The translations under genes were made by a program, and so were the position numbers. Below are positions 53,101-58,894 of a DNA stretch of 64,000 nucleotides, piece by piece. The stretch is from Diplonema papillatum (lineage: Eukaryota; Euglenozoa; Diplonemea; Diplonemida; Diplonemidae): NCBI GenBank assembly GCA_030068145.1, contig JAPJBO010000573.1, positions 84,819 to 148,818 on the forward strand, given 5' to 3'. Each line of letters starts with the position of its first letter. Within the stretch, counting starts at the first letter, position 1. The notes below the pieces were generated by a model. That model saw only the letters and a program-made list of their open reading frames with translations. It did not search any database and had not been told where the DNA came from.

Positions 53101-56100
53101 TTGGCTTCGAGGGCGGGGATCTCTGTTCTGCGGCGCTGGGGGGTCGTCGGCTTCTCGGCATGCAGCGAGGCGAGAGGCACCACGTCGTCCGAGCGCAGCT
53201 GCGGCGGAAGGTGTGGATGCAGCTTGCGCGACAGCGGCCTTCGTACGACGGAGTGCAGGCCGGGGTAGACTGCGGGCGCACGAACGGGCTGCGTCTGACG
53301 GCGGCCGACGGCAGTGTGAGGCGCGCGCTGACCGTCATCCTGTCCGGGGGTGTTTTCCTTGCGGCTCGGTGGGGGCGGAATGCGCGTGCGGGGGAAGAGG
53401 CGGCGGGATCGGAAGGTTCGGCGAGCTCTCCCGCGTCAACGACGGCGTCGTCGACGACGTCGACCGCATCAGATGCGTCCGGTAGCTTCGACGAGCAGGC
53501 TGGCGAAGACGGAGGCTCCTCCACGGGTGAGCGGCGCCCGCCGCCGGACCGGTGTTGCAGGGACTGTGACCGCCACGCCCACGACACGGCGGATCACTTG
53601 TGGTGGGAGTGCCCTGCGTACGACGAGATTCGCCGCCGCCCCTGCTTTGCTGAGCTCATGCGGGCGGACCGTGCGCGGTGGCCGTCTTGTACGCGCGTGC
53701 ACGGGGTAATCGTGGAAGGCGCGCCGGTCGACGCGGCGGCCTTGCACCATTTCATGGCGTCGGTGTACGTGGCGCGCGAAGAGTCAGAGCGTGGCCGTCT
53801 GGCAGCGGTACAGCCGATCCACCCCTGGAGGGCGGCAACGTCGCGGCCGGCGGTCCGACACCTGTTTGACTTCGGGCGCCTACCGGATGAGCCGCCGAAG
53901 TGGCCGTATGGGGGACGGACGATGCGGGCGATGAAGGGCTGGCTGTCGGCATTGCAGTGGACGGACACTGGCGAAGTGTCGAACATCGAGTTGGCCGTCG
54001 ACTTCGAGGTCTTCACCGGGCACGACATCCTGGGCCCCCCGAACCTCGCCGCCAACCGAAGGGGGAAAACCCTTTGGACGATGCTAGCGACGCTGTGCCG
54101 CCTGTGTCGGGAACTGCAGCTGCCGTCGCCGCTTCCGGCCGAACGGAAAGACCGGGTGGGCTCGATGAGGACGCTGGGGGCGCCGATGCTGTGGGGTGGT
54201 CTGACACCGCGGCCACATTTCGCTGGGGGGGAGGAGACGTTCGAAGTCTTGGAGATGAACTTCCCGCGTGCGGCGCTCGGGGACGGGAAGAACTGGGGCG
54301 GGGACGTGTTCCCGCTCTATGACGCGACGAGGCGAGCGCAGCGTTCGGCGCGCTGGGCCGAGCCCACACCAATGCCGCAACGACCACGCCTCCCGGTGCT
54401 CGTCCCGGAGTCGCAGGCAGACCCCCTGCTCCGCTCACAGTCCGTCTGTCACGCGTGCGCGAAGCAGAAGTGCGCAATGTGCTCGGGCATGCGGAGAAAC
54501 TACAGCCTTGTAGTGGACCAGTGCTGCCAGGTGCACCACCAACCGGACGACGGCCTGCGCATTCAGTGCTGCCGGGCGCATCGGCTGACGCGATGCGGGA
54601 CCTGCCCGAACGCTGACGCGTGCTGCGGACGGGGGCATCACAGGGGTGGTGCTGGCCGCGACAGCAGCAGTGGCGACGGGGGTGGCGGTGGTCGTGGCGG
54701 CCGCTGCCGCGGCCGTGGCCGCGGCCGCGGCGGCCGAGGCGGCGGAGACGACAGTGACGGAGACGGTGGCGGCGGCCGCGGCACTGGTCGCGGCCGCGCA
54801 CGCGGCGGCGGTCGCGGCAGCGGACGCGGCGGGGATCGCGGCGGCGGCGGCGGTGGCGGTCGCAGCCTAGGCGAGAGCGACGGCCTCACAGGCCGGAAGC
54901 GGCGCGCGCCGTCCCCACCTGGAACACCTACCAGCCGTGGCCGGAGGAGGCGGACGACGAAGTCGCCCCCGAAGCGCGCCCCCCCGCCAGCAGGCAGGAA
55001 GCGACCCGCGCCATGCACCCCCACGGCCTCTCCCGCAGCCGCGCTGCGCGCACGACGACGACGACGCGCCGATCTCGGCGACGACGGCACTGGCCTCGCC
55101 GGCCCGAACACACCGCGCCCACCCGGCCCCGCCCGGCCCTCTTCGATGGCAGGCCCTGACTCGGGCCCTTTTACTGATTCTGGTTCCGACCCTCCACGGG
55201 TCACACAACGATCGCGCCCTCCCGCCGGCTCTTCCCGGCTACTCGCGTCCTCCGCATCGCGGCGTGCCTATCGGCGCAAGCGAGAAAGCGAAGACTCCGA
55301 TTCCTTTTCGGACTATGAGATCGTGAGCAACTGCCAACAACAGTTGCAGCCGACTAGAGTTGCGCCGCGCCGAAAGCGCGGAAAAAGTGACCCTTCTGGA
55401 GTCACGTAGCGAAAAGCTGGCATAGTGTGGTACTCATTTGCATGCAAATGACTCCCCACTAACGCAACAAGACGACGATAATATGCGATAATACGCGACA
55501 ATATGCGATAATCGTGCGAATGCGAATGAAAATGCGATAATTGGCACCAAAACTCCAAATGCGATAATATGCGATAATGCGAATCGTTTGACCCCTATGT
55601 CTAGGGGGGATGCACTGCTCACCTTCAACTGACGTTCGGACCTACTCCGTCGGAACAATACAACTACAAAGTGGGTATTTTCTGTTGAGCGCTTACGCCC
55701 GCCACTAAACCCAGATTTACCTGTGTTTCGTGTGGGCTACAGCACATTTACCTCCTTTGATCTTGGAATATTGTTGCGATCCGGCATGCCGATGAGTACC
55801 GCACTATGCATACACTTTGATCTTTCGCAACTGGCAGCCTCCTCGAGCATTTCCTACAAAGCAGGTGCTTATACAACAGAAAGTCCCTCGGGATCGACGG
55901 TAACACAAAAAAGAGCGGACCTTGTTCTCCGAGAAGAGCTCGCCGTCCTCGCCGACTGCTGTGCGAACGGCTTCGTCCTCCTCTTCGAAGGCATAAGGGT
56001 CGTCACCTTCGGACGCCGACTCATCGTCGACTTTCTGCAGCTCGCCCAGTCCACTGTTGCCGGCTTCGTCGCCGCTGTTGTCTATTCCTTCTTGAGCCAA

Positions 56101-57360
56101 AGCATAGTCATCCCCGTCCAAAGGTTTGACCCACAGGCTGGGCCCGTGTCGTGACTCGTGCGCCAGCTGCTGCTTGCCGTACTCCGAGACGAAGATCTGA
56201 ACGCCGACCAGGGCGCCACCGCGGGGCGTGAAAGATTGAAACAGCGCGTACAGGTGCGAAGCGTTCAAGTTGTCCCAGTCGCAGTTGCGCAGCGCCAGGC
56301 GCCGGGTGGCCTCGTCCGTTTCAGCGTCTTCCCCGCGCACGTCGTTGTATACGTCCTGTATTTGTTTGAGTGGACTTCCATTGGTACGCCTGCCATGGGT
56401 CCCGTATCTGAGCGCTGTTGTGCAGGTTAGCTGCTGTGCAGGTTAGTTGCTGTACAGGTTAGCTGCTGTGCAAGTTAGCTGTTGTACCGGTTAGCTGCTG
56501 TACAGCTTAGCTGTTGTGCAGGTTAGCTGCTGTACAGGTTAGCTGCTGTACAGGTCAGCTGCTGTGCAAGTTAGCTGTTGTACCGGTTAGCTGCTGTACA
56601 GCTTAGCTGTTGTGCAGGTTAGCTGCTGTACAGGTTAGTTGCTGCTGTACATGTACAGGTGAGCTGTTGTGCAGGTTAGCTGCTGTGCAAGTTAGCTGTT
56701 GTACAGGTTAGCTGCTGTACAGCTTAGCTGCTGTACAGGTTAGCTGCTGTACAGGTGTGCTTTTGGTGTGTACCGGGTTCAAAAAGTGTTGGACCGTGAA
56801 AAGGTCCAGTACGCAGTATGCCCGCTTTGGATCAGTAGTTCGCACTAGTCTGATCTGCCGTCGCTGTTGCCCCCACCTTTCAATTAGAATTTGAGTGACC
56901 TAGAGCATTTGATCGTCACGGATCCTGTTCGCACGTCGTGCGACCCTTTTGAAATGGGGGTCGTGTTCGGGCTCCTGGATGCCGCGTTCGTGTTTCTGAT
57001 CGAAACTGCTCATTGCTGGTTTCTGTCTGCGGAGCGTCCAGAATCCTGCTGGTAGTCGGTCGCCGAGTATTGCTATTGACAGGTCTGACAGACGCGTCGA
57101 CGGGGATATAGAACACACACCGAACCGAGAGACTCGTCATCTTCAACGTCGCTGTCGGACATGGCGCTTGCCGCAGCTTCTTCTGCGTCCTCTTCCTCTT
57201 CCTCTTCTTCCGCGGCATCTTCTTTTTCATCGCCATCCACATCCTGACCCGCATCCTTGCGAAGCTGCTTGTAGTACCCTTGCAAAGTCTTAGGTGCAGC
57301 TTTTGAAGTCAAGTCGCGCTGCTTGACCTCGCCTTCCTCTAATCGAAATCCGCGGGAGTC
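37372..57360 (-). CDS. ESF1: ESF1, nucleolar pre-rRNA processing factor (seven exons, 5' end not found)
   Basis: Exons on the minus strand are 57360-57121, 56355-55921, 44631-44476, 43983-43846, 43354-43214, 39591-39344 and 38185-37372. All junction phases agree. Conserved ESF1 blocks appear in order: TRRLALRNCDWDNL and FVSEYGKQQL, YELQRLKYYYAIV with YKECDGTEIE, FVTNALQNSRFAISWDQAD, EELDDLEAYLA, GDLEGTLHLGAKEGGKDL, ETVWEKRQRKKREGRK and DSRFAVDPSHPQL. ESF1 acts in the nucleolus in 18S rRNA maturation with the small-subunit processome. The recognised part is about 723 codons. The N-terminal exon carrying the usual DPRF/FKLNYAVDKRG block must lie upstream, outside what I could identify. Intron 2 is 11.3 kb and holds a LINE. 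Confidence 0.9.
38316..38370 (+). repeat. Dispersed repeat family B fragment
   Basis: TTAGAGTTAAAGTTCGCTTG then AAATTCCAGGGTCTCCGTG, lacking the middle part. It lies in ESF1 intron 6. Confidence 0.65.
39344..39591 (-). CDS. ESF1: ESF1 exon (KYACLF and acidic run)
   Basis: Acceptor accgcag|GTCAAA, 82 codons plus two bases. VKAIRNKYACLFEGVGG corresponds to the ESF1 KYRALL helix and is followed by Glu/Asp runs. Donor cag|gtattg is phase 2 and fits the next exon. Confidence 0.82.
40058..40640 (+). repeat. Repeat family G, interrupted copy with 76-bp flanking duplication
   Basis: 40058-40198 matches 43551-43691 (TTGCGGCTCTGCTACAGCGA to GTCGGGACTAGGT). About 325 bp of foreign GC-rich sequence follows, and then 40525-40640 repeats ATATAGAAACCACTACATTC onward and continues past the break. 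The 76-bp block 40123-40198 and 40525-40600 is therefore present twice. Confidence 0.75.
40901..41072. mobile_element. Tc1/mariner-type MITE with TA target duplication
   Basis: Terminal inverted repeats CACGGTGGAGTCCAGCCTC and GAGGCTGGATCCACCGTG are bounded by TA on both sides (40899-40900, 41073-41074). The inside contains further inverted blocks (AAAGCGGGTGT / ACACCCGCTTT). 172 bp, non-coding. A diverged relative lies at 63421-63545. Confidence 0.85.
41187..41270 (+). repeat. SINE-like repeat family A, truncated copy
   Basis: It matches the 5' half of the family up to TACCTCCCTTGA and then enters GGAATAT, the same joint as in the 55.7-kb copy. Confidence 0.65.
41283..41525 (+). repeat. Degenerate array of AAGTTCGGGCGAAGCAAAGC
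   Basis: Units of 15-30 bp mixing AAGTTCGGGCGAAGC, AAGTTCTGGTGAAGC and GATGCTAAG. It abuts the broken end of the LINE fragment. Confidence 0.75.
41525..43095 (-). mobile_element. Truncated LINE: APE endonuclease and start of RT
   Basis: The minus-strand text gives an APE endonuclease (VTKVASWNARSLCRTQQ, VLMLQEHQIRV, WLVNVYAP) at 42890-42480, then RT fingers (MRSETQPLYKKGNRRDL, about 41850), QNGGRPGRGTSEHVL and motif A FLVFVDFSTAFDG (about 41590), after which it stops. Frames change at least twice, so it is dead. The 3' end (rest of RT) is missing and the 5' part kept, the reverse of ordinary LINE truncation. It lies in ESF1 intron 5, same strand as the gene. Confidence 0.85.
43214..43354 (-). 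CDS. ESF1: ESF1 exon (DLEAYLA block)
   Basis: 47 codons with FVADDEELDDLEAYLAPCES, matching the DLQAYLAS region, then an acidic run. Donor aag|gtgcac. Confidence 0.88.
43551..43735 (+). repeat. Repeat family G, uninterrupted copy
   Basis: Uninterrupted form of the 40.1-kb repeat, in ESF1 intron 4. It ends TCCCGACTCACAATCTTCTT. Antisense to the gene. It might be an RNA-derived SINE; box-like GTGATGTC and a nearby CTGAG are present but not diagnostic. Confidence 0.65.
43846..43983 (-). CDS. ESF1: ESF1 core exon (ISWDQAD block)
   Basis: 46 codons, VFDEEPREECDQLQAGFNAN then FVTNALQNSRFAISWDQADP. Donor aag|gtccgctcttt has the same 11 intron bases as the 55921 donor. Confidence 0.9.
44476..44631 (-). 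CDS. ESF1: ESF1 core exon (RLKYYYA block)
   Basis: 52 codons, acceptor atccacag|TACC, donor atg|gtatgc. YELQRLKYYYAIVTFDSKAT and DLSFVPDEM match the ESF1 RNA-binding core. Confidence 0.92.
44838..44910. repeat. TGCGATAAT motif cluster, locus 1
   Basis: GCATGCGATAATAAGTATCGCATGC with further GATTATCGCAT and ATGCGATAATATGCGATAA, in both orientations. The motif matches those flanking the LINE. Confidence 0.8.
45311..45658 (+). CDS. Basic open frame of uncertain status
   Basis: 115 codons rich in Arg, Lys, Glu and Gln (EEPIEARPSPKRREEAEIDA). It resembles disordered ORF1 ends of LINEs or a small nuclear protein. Two plus-strand frames are open here, so composition may explain it. Confidence 0.25.
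   Translation: MKFSYRVILLPEAAEDEQHRRPQHQQQNQRGSKRRHRRERRSGERTLRRSRQQNGEEEPIEARPSPKRREEAEIDAQPMNLDEQSKEKRGTKRAPERDDQDELKRRKHDTPRAKR
45607..47640 (-). pseudogene. Possible multi-exon gene or pseudogene nested in ESF1 intron 2
   Basis: Minus-strand pieces: a start at about 47580 (MARSLLARAALVGGGWCVEN) running to donor gcag|gtgagc near 47277, CKTWAVRDPGIAAYPG after acceptor ttccag (about 47088), SASGEH-type text LASGEHLNNSICRSISW (about 46730) and VVACDNGLLLCAGQLGNVLG (about 46040). The last two recall BNR/Asp-box beta-propeller repeats, but the frames are broken and the order is not settled. Confidence 0.3.
46261..46303 (-). repeat. Dispersed repeat family B fragment (reverse)
   Basis: CCCCCGGAATTTCAAGCGAA then CTTCAACTCTAAAAAA is the reverse of the family start. 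Confidence 0.65.
47780..47840 (+). repeat. TGCGATAAT motif cluster at the LINE 5' end
   Basis: TGCGATAATGTGCGATAATC, then GTGCGATAATCAC and ATGCGATAATGTGCGACAAT. Four units in plus orientation directly precede ORF1. Confidence 0.85.
47829..49745 (+). CDS. LINE ORF1: Gln-rich N-part and C-terminal Cys6 zinc-binding motif
   Basis: The frame is open from 47829 to UGA at 49743-49745 (638 codons). The first ATG in frame is at 48426; the upstream ~115 codons are a CAA/CAG run (Gln with Pro, His, Arg) joined to WVDVVRRKATV, which reads as real protein, so a non-AUG start or an earlier start is needed. The middle has a mixed alpha/beta part without a recognised RRM. Nuclear-type basic stretches (PRPRSKRL, SNKRKHEE) follow. 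The C-terminus carries CGDCQ, CEECGASVCVTC, spacing C-2-C-11-C-2-C-4-C-2-C, likely nucleic-acid binding. ORF1 proteins of LINEs bind their RNA. Confidence 0.8.
   Translation, partial: CATICSLLEAEQRNETSQGEPALSQGRPKYQGEDREGAPQQQQQQQQQQPQQQQQQQRPHQQQQQQQQQQPHQQQQRQPQQQRQPRQQAQQQPQQQQRQQQRQPQQQQQQQQQHQQPQQQQQQPQQQQQPQQQRRNRPQQQEQPQQRQHQQWVDVVRRKATVCGVHSFDWNVPILESCSFEAKKEGLWVAPSVDEAETAMGVAVDAAALATEEVRYAVLCRQPFEKSEARHVLMETGVVQRMHLWTHGDVRQAGKVGKVRQAATEGGRKPGAATAVLVLTVARKHTAAETWACVEKDPHTAMTRLCRRAVKATSAQTRLEAASMWGVTSQQGRRELLVRVPAGHMDAILQGSGRDGCFWRPVGREARDATPVVALNADVTRETALALLKKCGEAGGGVVLGGRRLLLRARGSGMLARVRAAAGEHAAPPLETKLRYLVSGARAREHEADVEMLLRLAGWAATVTTSFVRSGMRTCVVTGDGGPPFRVIEREGSPFIVVNDYDKGEMPRPRSKRLASSLPTAPGQRRRMKLPAAEVHTDPQPAPSNKRKHEEVAQPAEAGQSLIRRAVAGVVEMLSPPRQRLKEPVEGEKADHRHELTDGVRAPVEFECGDCQKTIQKGRMQRRCEECGASVCVTCSRA
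47938..48285 (+). repeat. CAA/CAG imperfect triplet tract
   Basis: About 340 bp of CAACAG units broken by CCG, CAC and CGA codons. In the ORF1 frame it encodes Gln with Pro/His/Arg. Confidence 0.9.
49797..55409 (+). CDS. LINE ORF2: 2A-like motifs, APE endonuclease, RT, Cys/His cluster, RGG tail
   Basis: About 1,870 codons; the likely AUG is at 49800. It is in the same frame as ORF1 with only 18 codons between the UGA and that AUG. CGDVHPNPGP occurs at residues ~4-13 and ~88-97. The APE domain (~100-345) shows NVGSL, VLETS, VYAPSG, GDFNTD, IDYALMNR and GHRCVRI. RT (~690-910) shows SLIPKTDD, HGFRRGHRTDD, VALDFAKCFDRV (A), NGILQGCPLS (B) and SLADDATLF (C). A knuckle CCRDCDRHAHDTADHLWWEC (~1250) follows. 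The end has a Cys/His cluster (~1550-1614) and a Gly/Arg-rich tail (~1614-1690), then a Pro/Ser/Arg stretch. Confidence 0.93.
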   Translation: MMRCGDVHPNPGPGRRTLASTAAAAFRRGRRRRPAGTARYVAAHVLHRARDVGSRVASRRERVECAWLPSKHDALEYAYAAGERLLRCGDVHPNPGPPRDLTLAAVNVGSLALHIDEVRAMAPADAIAVLETSMSALQQTQAADYLARPCAVDGSRWKTLWGPPQPPKRSKHCPHGNPHSGQKGGGVVVLTRQPGVAHLLPNESLQEVRNRVIHTMIATGVGRMFVHFFAVYAPSGNTAAASRERLLQTVLFEAQAIVGQAPAVVMGDFNTDLERSPALRHALSNGWTDAAQLQAACEGGRPPNTYTGTNTSGTRIDYALMNRAAASAFVACETIGVGSVRGHRCVRIRLAVQAFEQQTWRFNVPRAIPVKPAGRVVEVPRLDAVCAAAREGDVEGAWMALSAMCEQYLLDRSGMPACERRAHTGRGNSELKMTRVAARSTPDRGVACETELRHGNAIRRLEHYVYQRARLEASGPFQVPQELRLCWLRCLAVIRGGGVGEPPPSDPPSAEVARVYLHDVRLRSARFNAAAARVRKRQQQERQLTMFGTDRRALVSMLRGGPGQAADAVRTADGRLTANVEEMDEVLQEAWDPILRMYGEGRPEPEYEAFRRAFEGFIPRRQMDLRDVTGSELRDVLNKRKKKTTACGVDGWRLDELKALPDELLDGFATLFNLVEERGEWPKGMLTSLVSLIPKTDDTSPTNLRPITVTSCVYRLWACRRLQDVMEWQDGWILPSQHGFRRGHRTDDVLMELTTLIEETLLDESKSLYMVALDFAKCFDRVPQGIVLRLAEEMGLDARILRPLRAMYRGMKRRFKLPLGVGSEFEVTNGILQGCPLSVILINALLSIVLRAVSARVPEVSSESLADDATLFAAAEAELQQAVDIVARFCALTGMRLNMAKTLAMGIHAGSTQQRRRRPYASAVKVDGEAIATATAAKILGVRTSVESVQTGRANDARLSAHDGLIDRLGTSKLPFDVRCEVASSNVLSSVLTGCSYETYTQTRLKGLRTRIVRGAFGSKHPSRNVTAVLSILAKGHRLDPMIARPYRILCALFDTCERLPRVCARMRNIVRLYERHETFLPRARLGPVGIAIADGLSVAGIGFEGGDLCSAALGGRRLLGMQRGERHHVVRAQLRRKVWMQLARQRPSYDGVQAGVDCGRTNGLRLTAADGSVRRALTVILSGGVFLAARWGRNARAGEEAAGSEGSASSPASTTASSTTSTASDASGSFDEQAGEDGGSSTGERRPPPDRCCRDCDRHAHDTADHLWWECPAYDEIRRRPCFAELMRADRARWPSCTRVHGVIVEGAPVDAAALHHFMASVYVAREESERGRLAAVQPIHPWRAATSRPAVRHLFDFGRLPDEPPKWPYGGRTMRAMKGWLSALQWTDTGEVSNIELAVDFEVFTGHDILGPPNLAANRRGKTLWTMLATLCRLCRELQLPSPLPAERKDRVGSMRTLGAPMLWGGLTPRPHFAGGEETFEVLEMNFPRAALGDGKNWGGDVFPLYDATRRAQRSARWAEPTPMPQRPRLPVLVPESQADPLLRSQSVCHACAKQKCAMCSGMRRNYSLVVDQCCQVHHQPDDGLRIQCCRAHRLTRCGTCPNADACCGRGHHRGGAGRDSSSGDGGGGGRGGRCRGRGRGRGGRGGGDDSDGDGGGGRGTGRGRARGGGRGSGRGGDRGGGGGGGRSLGESDGLTGRKRRAPSPPGTPTSRGRRRRTTKSPPKRAPPPAGRKRPAPCTPTASPAAALRARRRRRADLGDDGTGLAGPNTPRPPGPARPSSMAGPDSGPFTDSGSDPPRVTQRSRPPAGSSRLLASSASRRAYRRKRESEDSDSFSDYEIVSNCQQQLQPTRVAPRRKRGKSDPSGVT
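49803..49832 (+). other. 2A-like motif 1 (ribosome skipping)
   Basis: Encodes RCGDVHPNPGP a few codons after the ORF2 AUG. NPGP is the invariant 2A core. His replaces the usual Glu, as in several APE LINEs. Confidence 0.75.
50055..50088 (+). other. 2A-like motif 2 (ribosome skipping)
   Basis: Encodes RCGDVHPNPGPP just before the endonuclease. Nucleotides differ from motif 1 at several third positions, while the peptide is identical over nine residues. Confidence 0.75.
54638..54870 (+). repeat. GGC/CGC-rich tract encoding RGG/RG tail of ORF2
   Basis: Imperfect repeats of GGCGGCCGC type encode RGRGRGGRGGG and GGDRGGGGGGGR. RGG regions bind RNA. It is about 77 codons. Confidence 0.85.
55480..55585 (+). 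repeat. TGCGATAAT motif cluster at the LINE 3' end
   Basis: ATGCGATAATACGCGACAAT, ATGCGATAATCGTGCGAATG, ATGCGATAATTGG and ATGCGATAATATGCGATAAT, same orientation as at the 5' end. It may be a LINE tail or the target. Confidence 0.85.
55646..55876 (+). repeat. SINE-like repeat family A with 51-bp insert flanked by 9-bp repeats
   Basis: The family is interrupted by 55765-55815, and TTTGATCTT stands on both sides (55756-55764, 55816-55824). The copy ends 45 bp from the ESF1 donor at 55921. Confidence 0.75.
55921..56355 (-). CDS. ESF1: ESF1 core exon (RLALRNCDWD block)
   Basis: 145 codons with RRLALRNCDWDNLNASHLYA, TPRGGALVGVQIFVSEYGKQ and a following acidic part. Donor aag|gtccgctcttt has an unusual +3 to +6. 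Confidence 0.92.
56422..56758 (+). repeat. 16-bp tandem array, GTTAGCTGCTGTACAG
   Basis: About 20 units alternating CTGTACAG, TTGTGCAG and TTGTACCG forms, with a higher-order block repeated (for example 56465-56535 and 56570-56640). It lies in ESF1 intron 1. Confidence 0.92.
57121..57360 (-). CDS. ESF1: ESF1 acidic exon
   Basis: Acceptor cccacag|GACTCC, 80 codons. It opens DSRGFRLEEGEVKQRDL and then a Glu/Asp-rich run, like the acidic stretch before the ESF1 core. Donor tcg|gtgtgt is phase 0. Confidence 0.75.
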
Positions 57361-57689
57361 CTGTGGGCGTTCAGTTCAAGTTTCGTATCTGGTGATGATC
57401 TGGCTACCTCTGACTTTTCAAAGACCACGGAGGTCAACGGACCGGGAGCTACCGGAGAGGGTGTGTGTGCGTTGTGTGTTAACCTGATACGTGTGCGTGC
57501 GATGATGTGGGTTTGCGTGGCAGCCTGATACGGATGTTACGAGCTTGATGCTCCGCACGGATGCTTGGTGCCGTGTGCTGTGGGCACCGCCCGCTGCACA
57601 CGGGATTCGTTTGCGACAACTATATATACACAACTATATGAAACCTTGGGGGGGGGGGGGGTGATGTACTCAACACCCCCGACACGTAC

Positions 57690-57975
57690 TTTCCACCCCC
57701 CGAAAGTACTTTCCACCCCCCGAAAAGTACTTTCCACCCCCCGAAAAGTACTTTCCACCCCCCAAAAATTACTTTCCACCCCCCGAAAAGTACTTTCCAC
57801 CCCCCGACGAAAAATTTCCACCCCCCGAAAAGTACTTTCCACCCCCCGAAAAATACTTTCCACCCCCCGATGGAAATTTCCACCCCCCAAAAAGTACTTT
57901 CCACCCCCGGACAAAAAAATTTCCACCCCCAGAAAAGTACTTTCCACCCCTCGAAAACTACTTTCCACCCCCCGA
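57690..57975 (+). repeat. Array of CCGAAAAGTACTTTCCACCC (left)
   Basis: About 13 units of 19-24 bp. AGTACT is a palindrome at the unit centre. Confidence 0.92.
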
Positions 57976-58096
57976 CCAGATACGCAAACTCTTTCGAACG
58001 CTGCACACGGGTATCCTTCAAGTGACCTCTAACTATCTGTTGCATACGCGTATCCGGATCTGAAAGCCGAAGACTTTGTAACACTTTACCGCAACC

Positions 58097-58186
58097 GAAG
58101 TCGCGAACCGGGTTCGGCTTGCACTGCAAAAGCAGCATAATTGTGTCTTGCGCCCGAGCGCGGAAATCCGCCACCCGCCATTCGGC
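58097..58186 (-). CDS. Possible exon, unrecognised
   Basis: Acceptor ctctag|CCGAATGG and donor tgcg|gtaaag bound about 90 open bases (EWRVADFRARAQDTIMLLLQ). The frame stays open past the donor for a further ~40 codons. It does not match ESF1. Confidence 0.25.
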
Positions 58187-58424
58187 TAGAGTGCAAGAAC
58201 ACAATTGCGAAGCGTACTACAAACGGATAGTGTTACAAAGGCGAACGAATCATGCGAGAACCTATGGAGGGGCCCCTCGACAGCTTTCAGAACACGGCAT
58301 AGTAAGTCAAGAGTCGGATAAGCGTGTACACGTTTTACTCCCGTTTGATCTGCATTTTCCACCTTTCCCCCCTTTCTTTGATTTGCTGTGTGTATTTGCA
58401 AAAACAGTTCCAGCCACAATCTGC

Positions 58425-58880
58425 AGGTCTGCGGTTTGCGGGTATGCGGGGTTTGCGATTTCGGGTTTGCGGGAACGGGTATGCGGGTTCGGGTATGCGG
58501 GTATGCGGGTATGCGGGTTTGGGTACGCGGGTATGCGGGTTTGGGTATGCGGGTTTGGGTTTGCGGGTTTGCAGGTTCGGGTATGCGGGTTTGCGGGAAC
58601 GGGTATGCGGGTTTGCGAGAACGGGTATGCGGGTTCGGGTATGCGGGTTTGGGTATGCGGGTTTGGGTTTGCGGGTTTGCAGGTTCGGGTATGCGGGTTT
58701 GCGGGAACGGGTATGCGGGTTTGCGAGAACGGGTATGCGGGTTCGGGTATGCGGGTTTGGGTACGCGGGTATGCGGGTTTGGGTATGCGGGTTTGGGTTT
58801 GCGGGTTTGCAGGTTCGGGTATGCGGGTTTGCGGGAACGGGTATGCGGGTTTGCGGGAACGGGTATGCGGGTTTGCGATT
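58425..58880 (+). repeat. Array of GGGTATGC / GGGTTTGC words
   Basis: GGGTATGC, GGGTTTGC, GGTTCGG and GGGAACG words in larger repeated blocks of about 120 bp (58560-58680 versus 58650-58770 and 58770-58860). G-rich on one strand like telomeric DNA, but the word differs. Confidence 0.9.
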
Positions 58881-58894
58881 TCGGGTTTGCCCGA

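Larger units (their letters stand above)
47770..55600 (+). mobile_element. Near-complete LINE (APE-type non-LTR retrotransposon), 7.8 kb
   Basis: The order is TGCGATAAT repeats, a Gln-rich ORF1 with a zinc-binding end, one UGA, ORF2 with two 2A-like motifs, APE endonuclease, RT, CCHC-like knuckle, Cys/His cluster and RGG tail, then a 3' UTR and TGCGATAAT repeats again. RT and endonuclease motifs are intact and ORF2 is open for about 1,870 codons, so it looks young and possibly active. It is inserted in ESF1 intron 2, antisense to the gene. GC is far above the flanking intron. No target duplication could be fixed because both flanks are motif repeats. Confidence 0.93.

Noticed and set aside
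58870-58890. Telomere repeat in the GGGTTTGC array
   Set aside because: The words vary and lie inside a satellite block, with no regular telomeric hexamer or heptamer such as TTAGGG or TTTAGGG.
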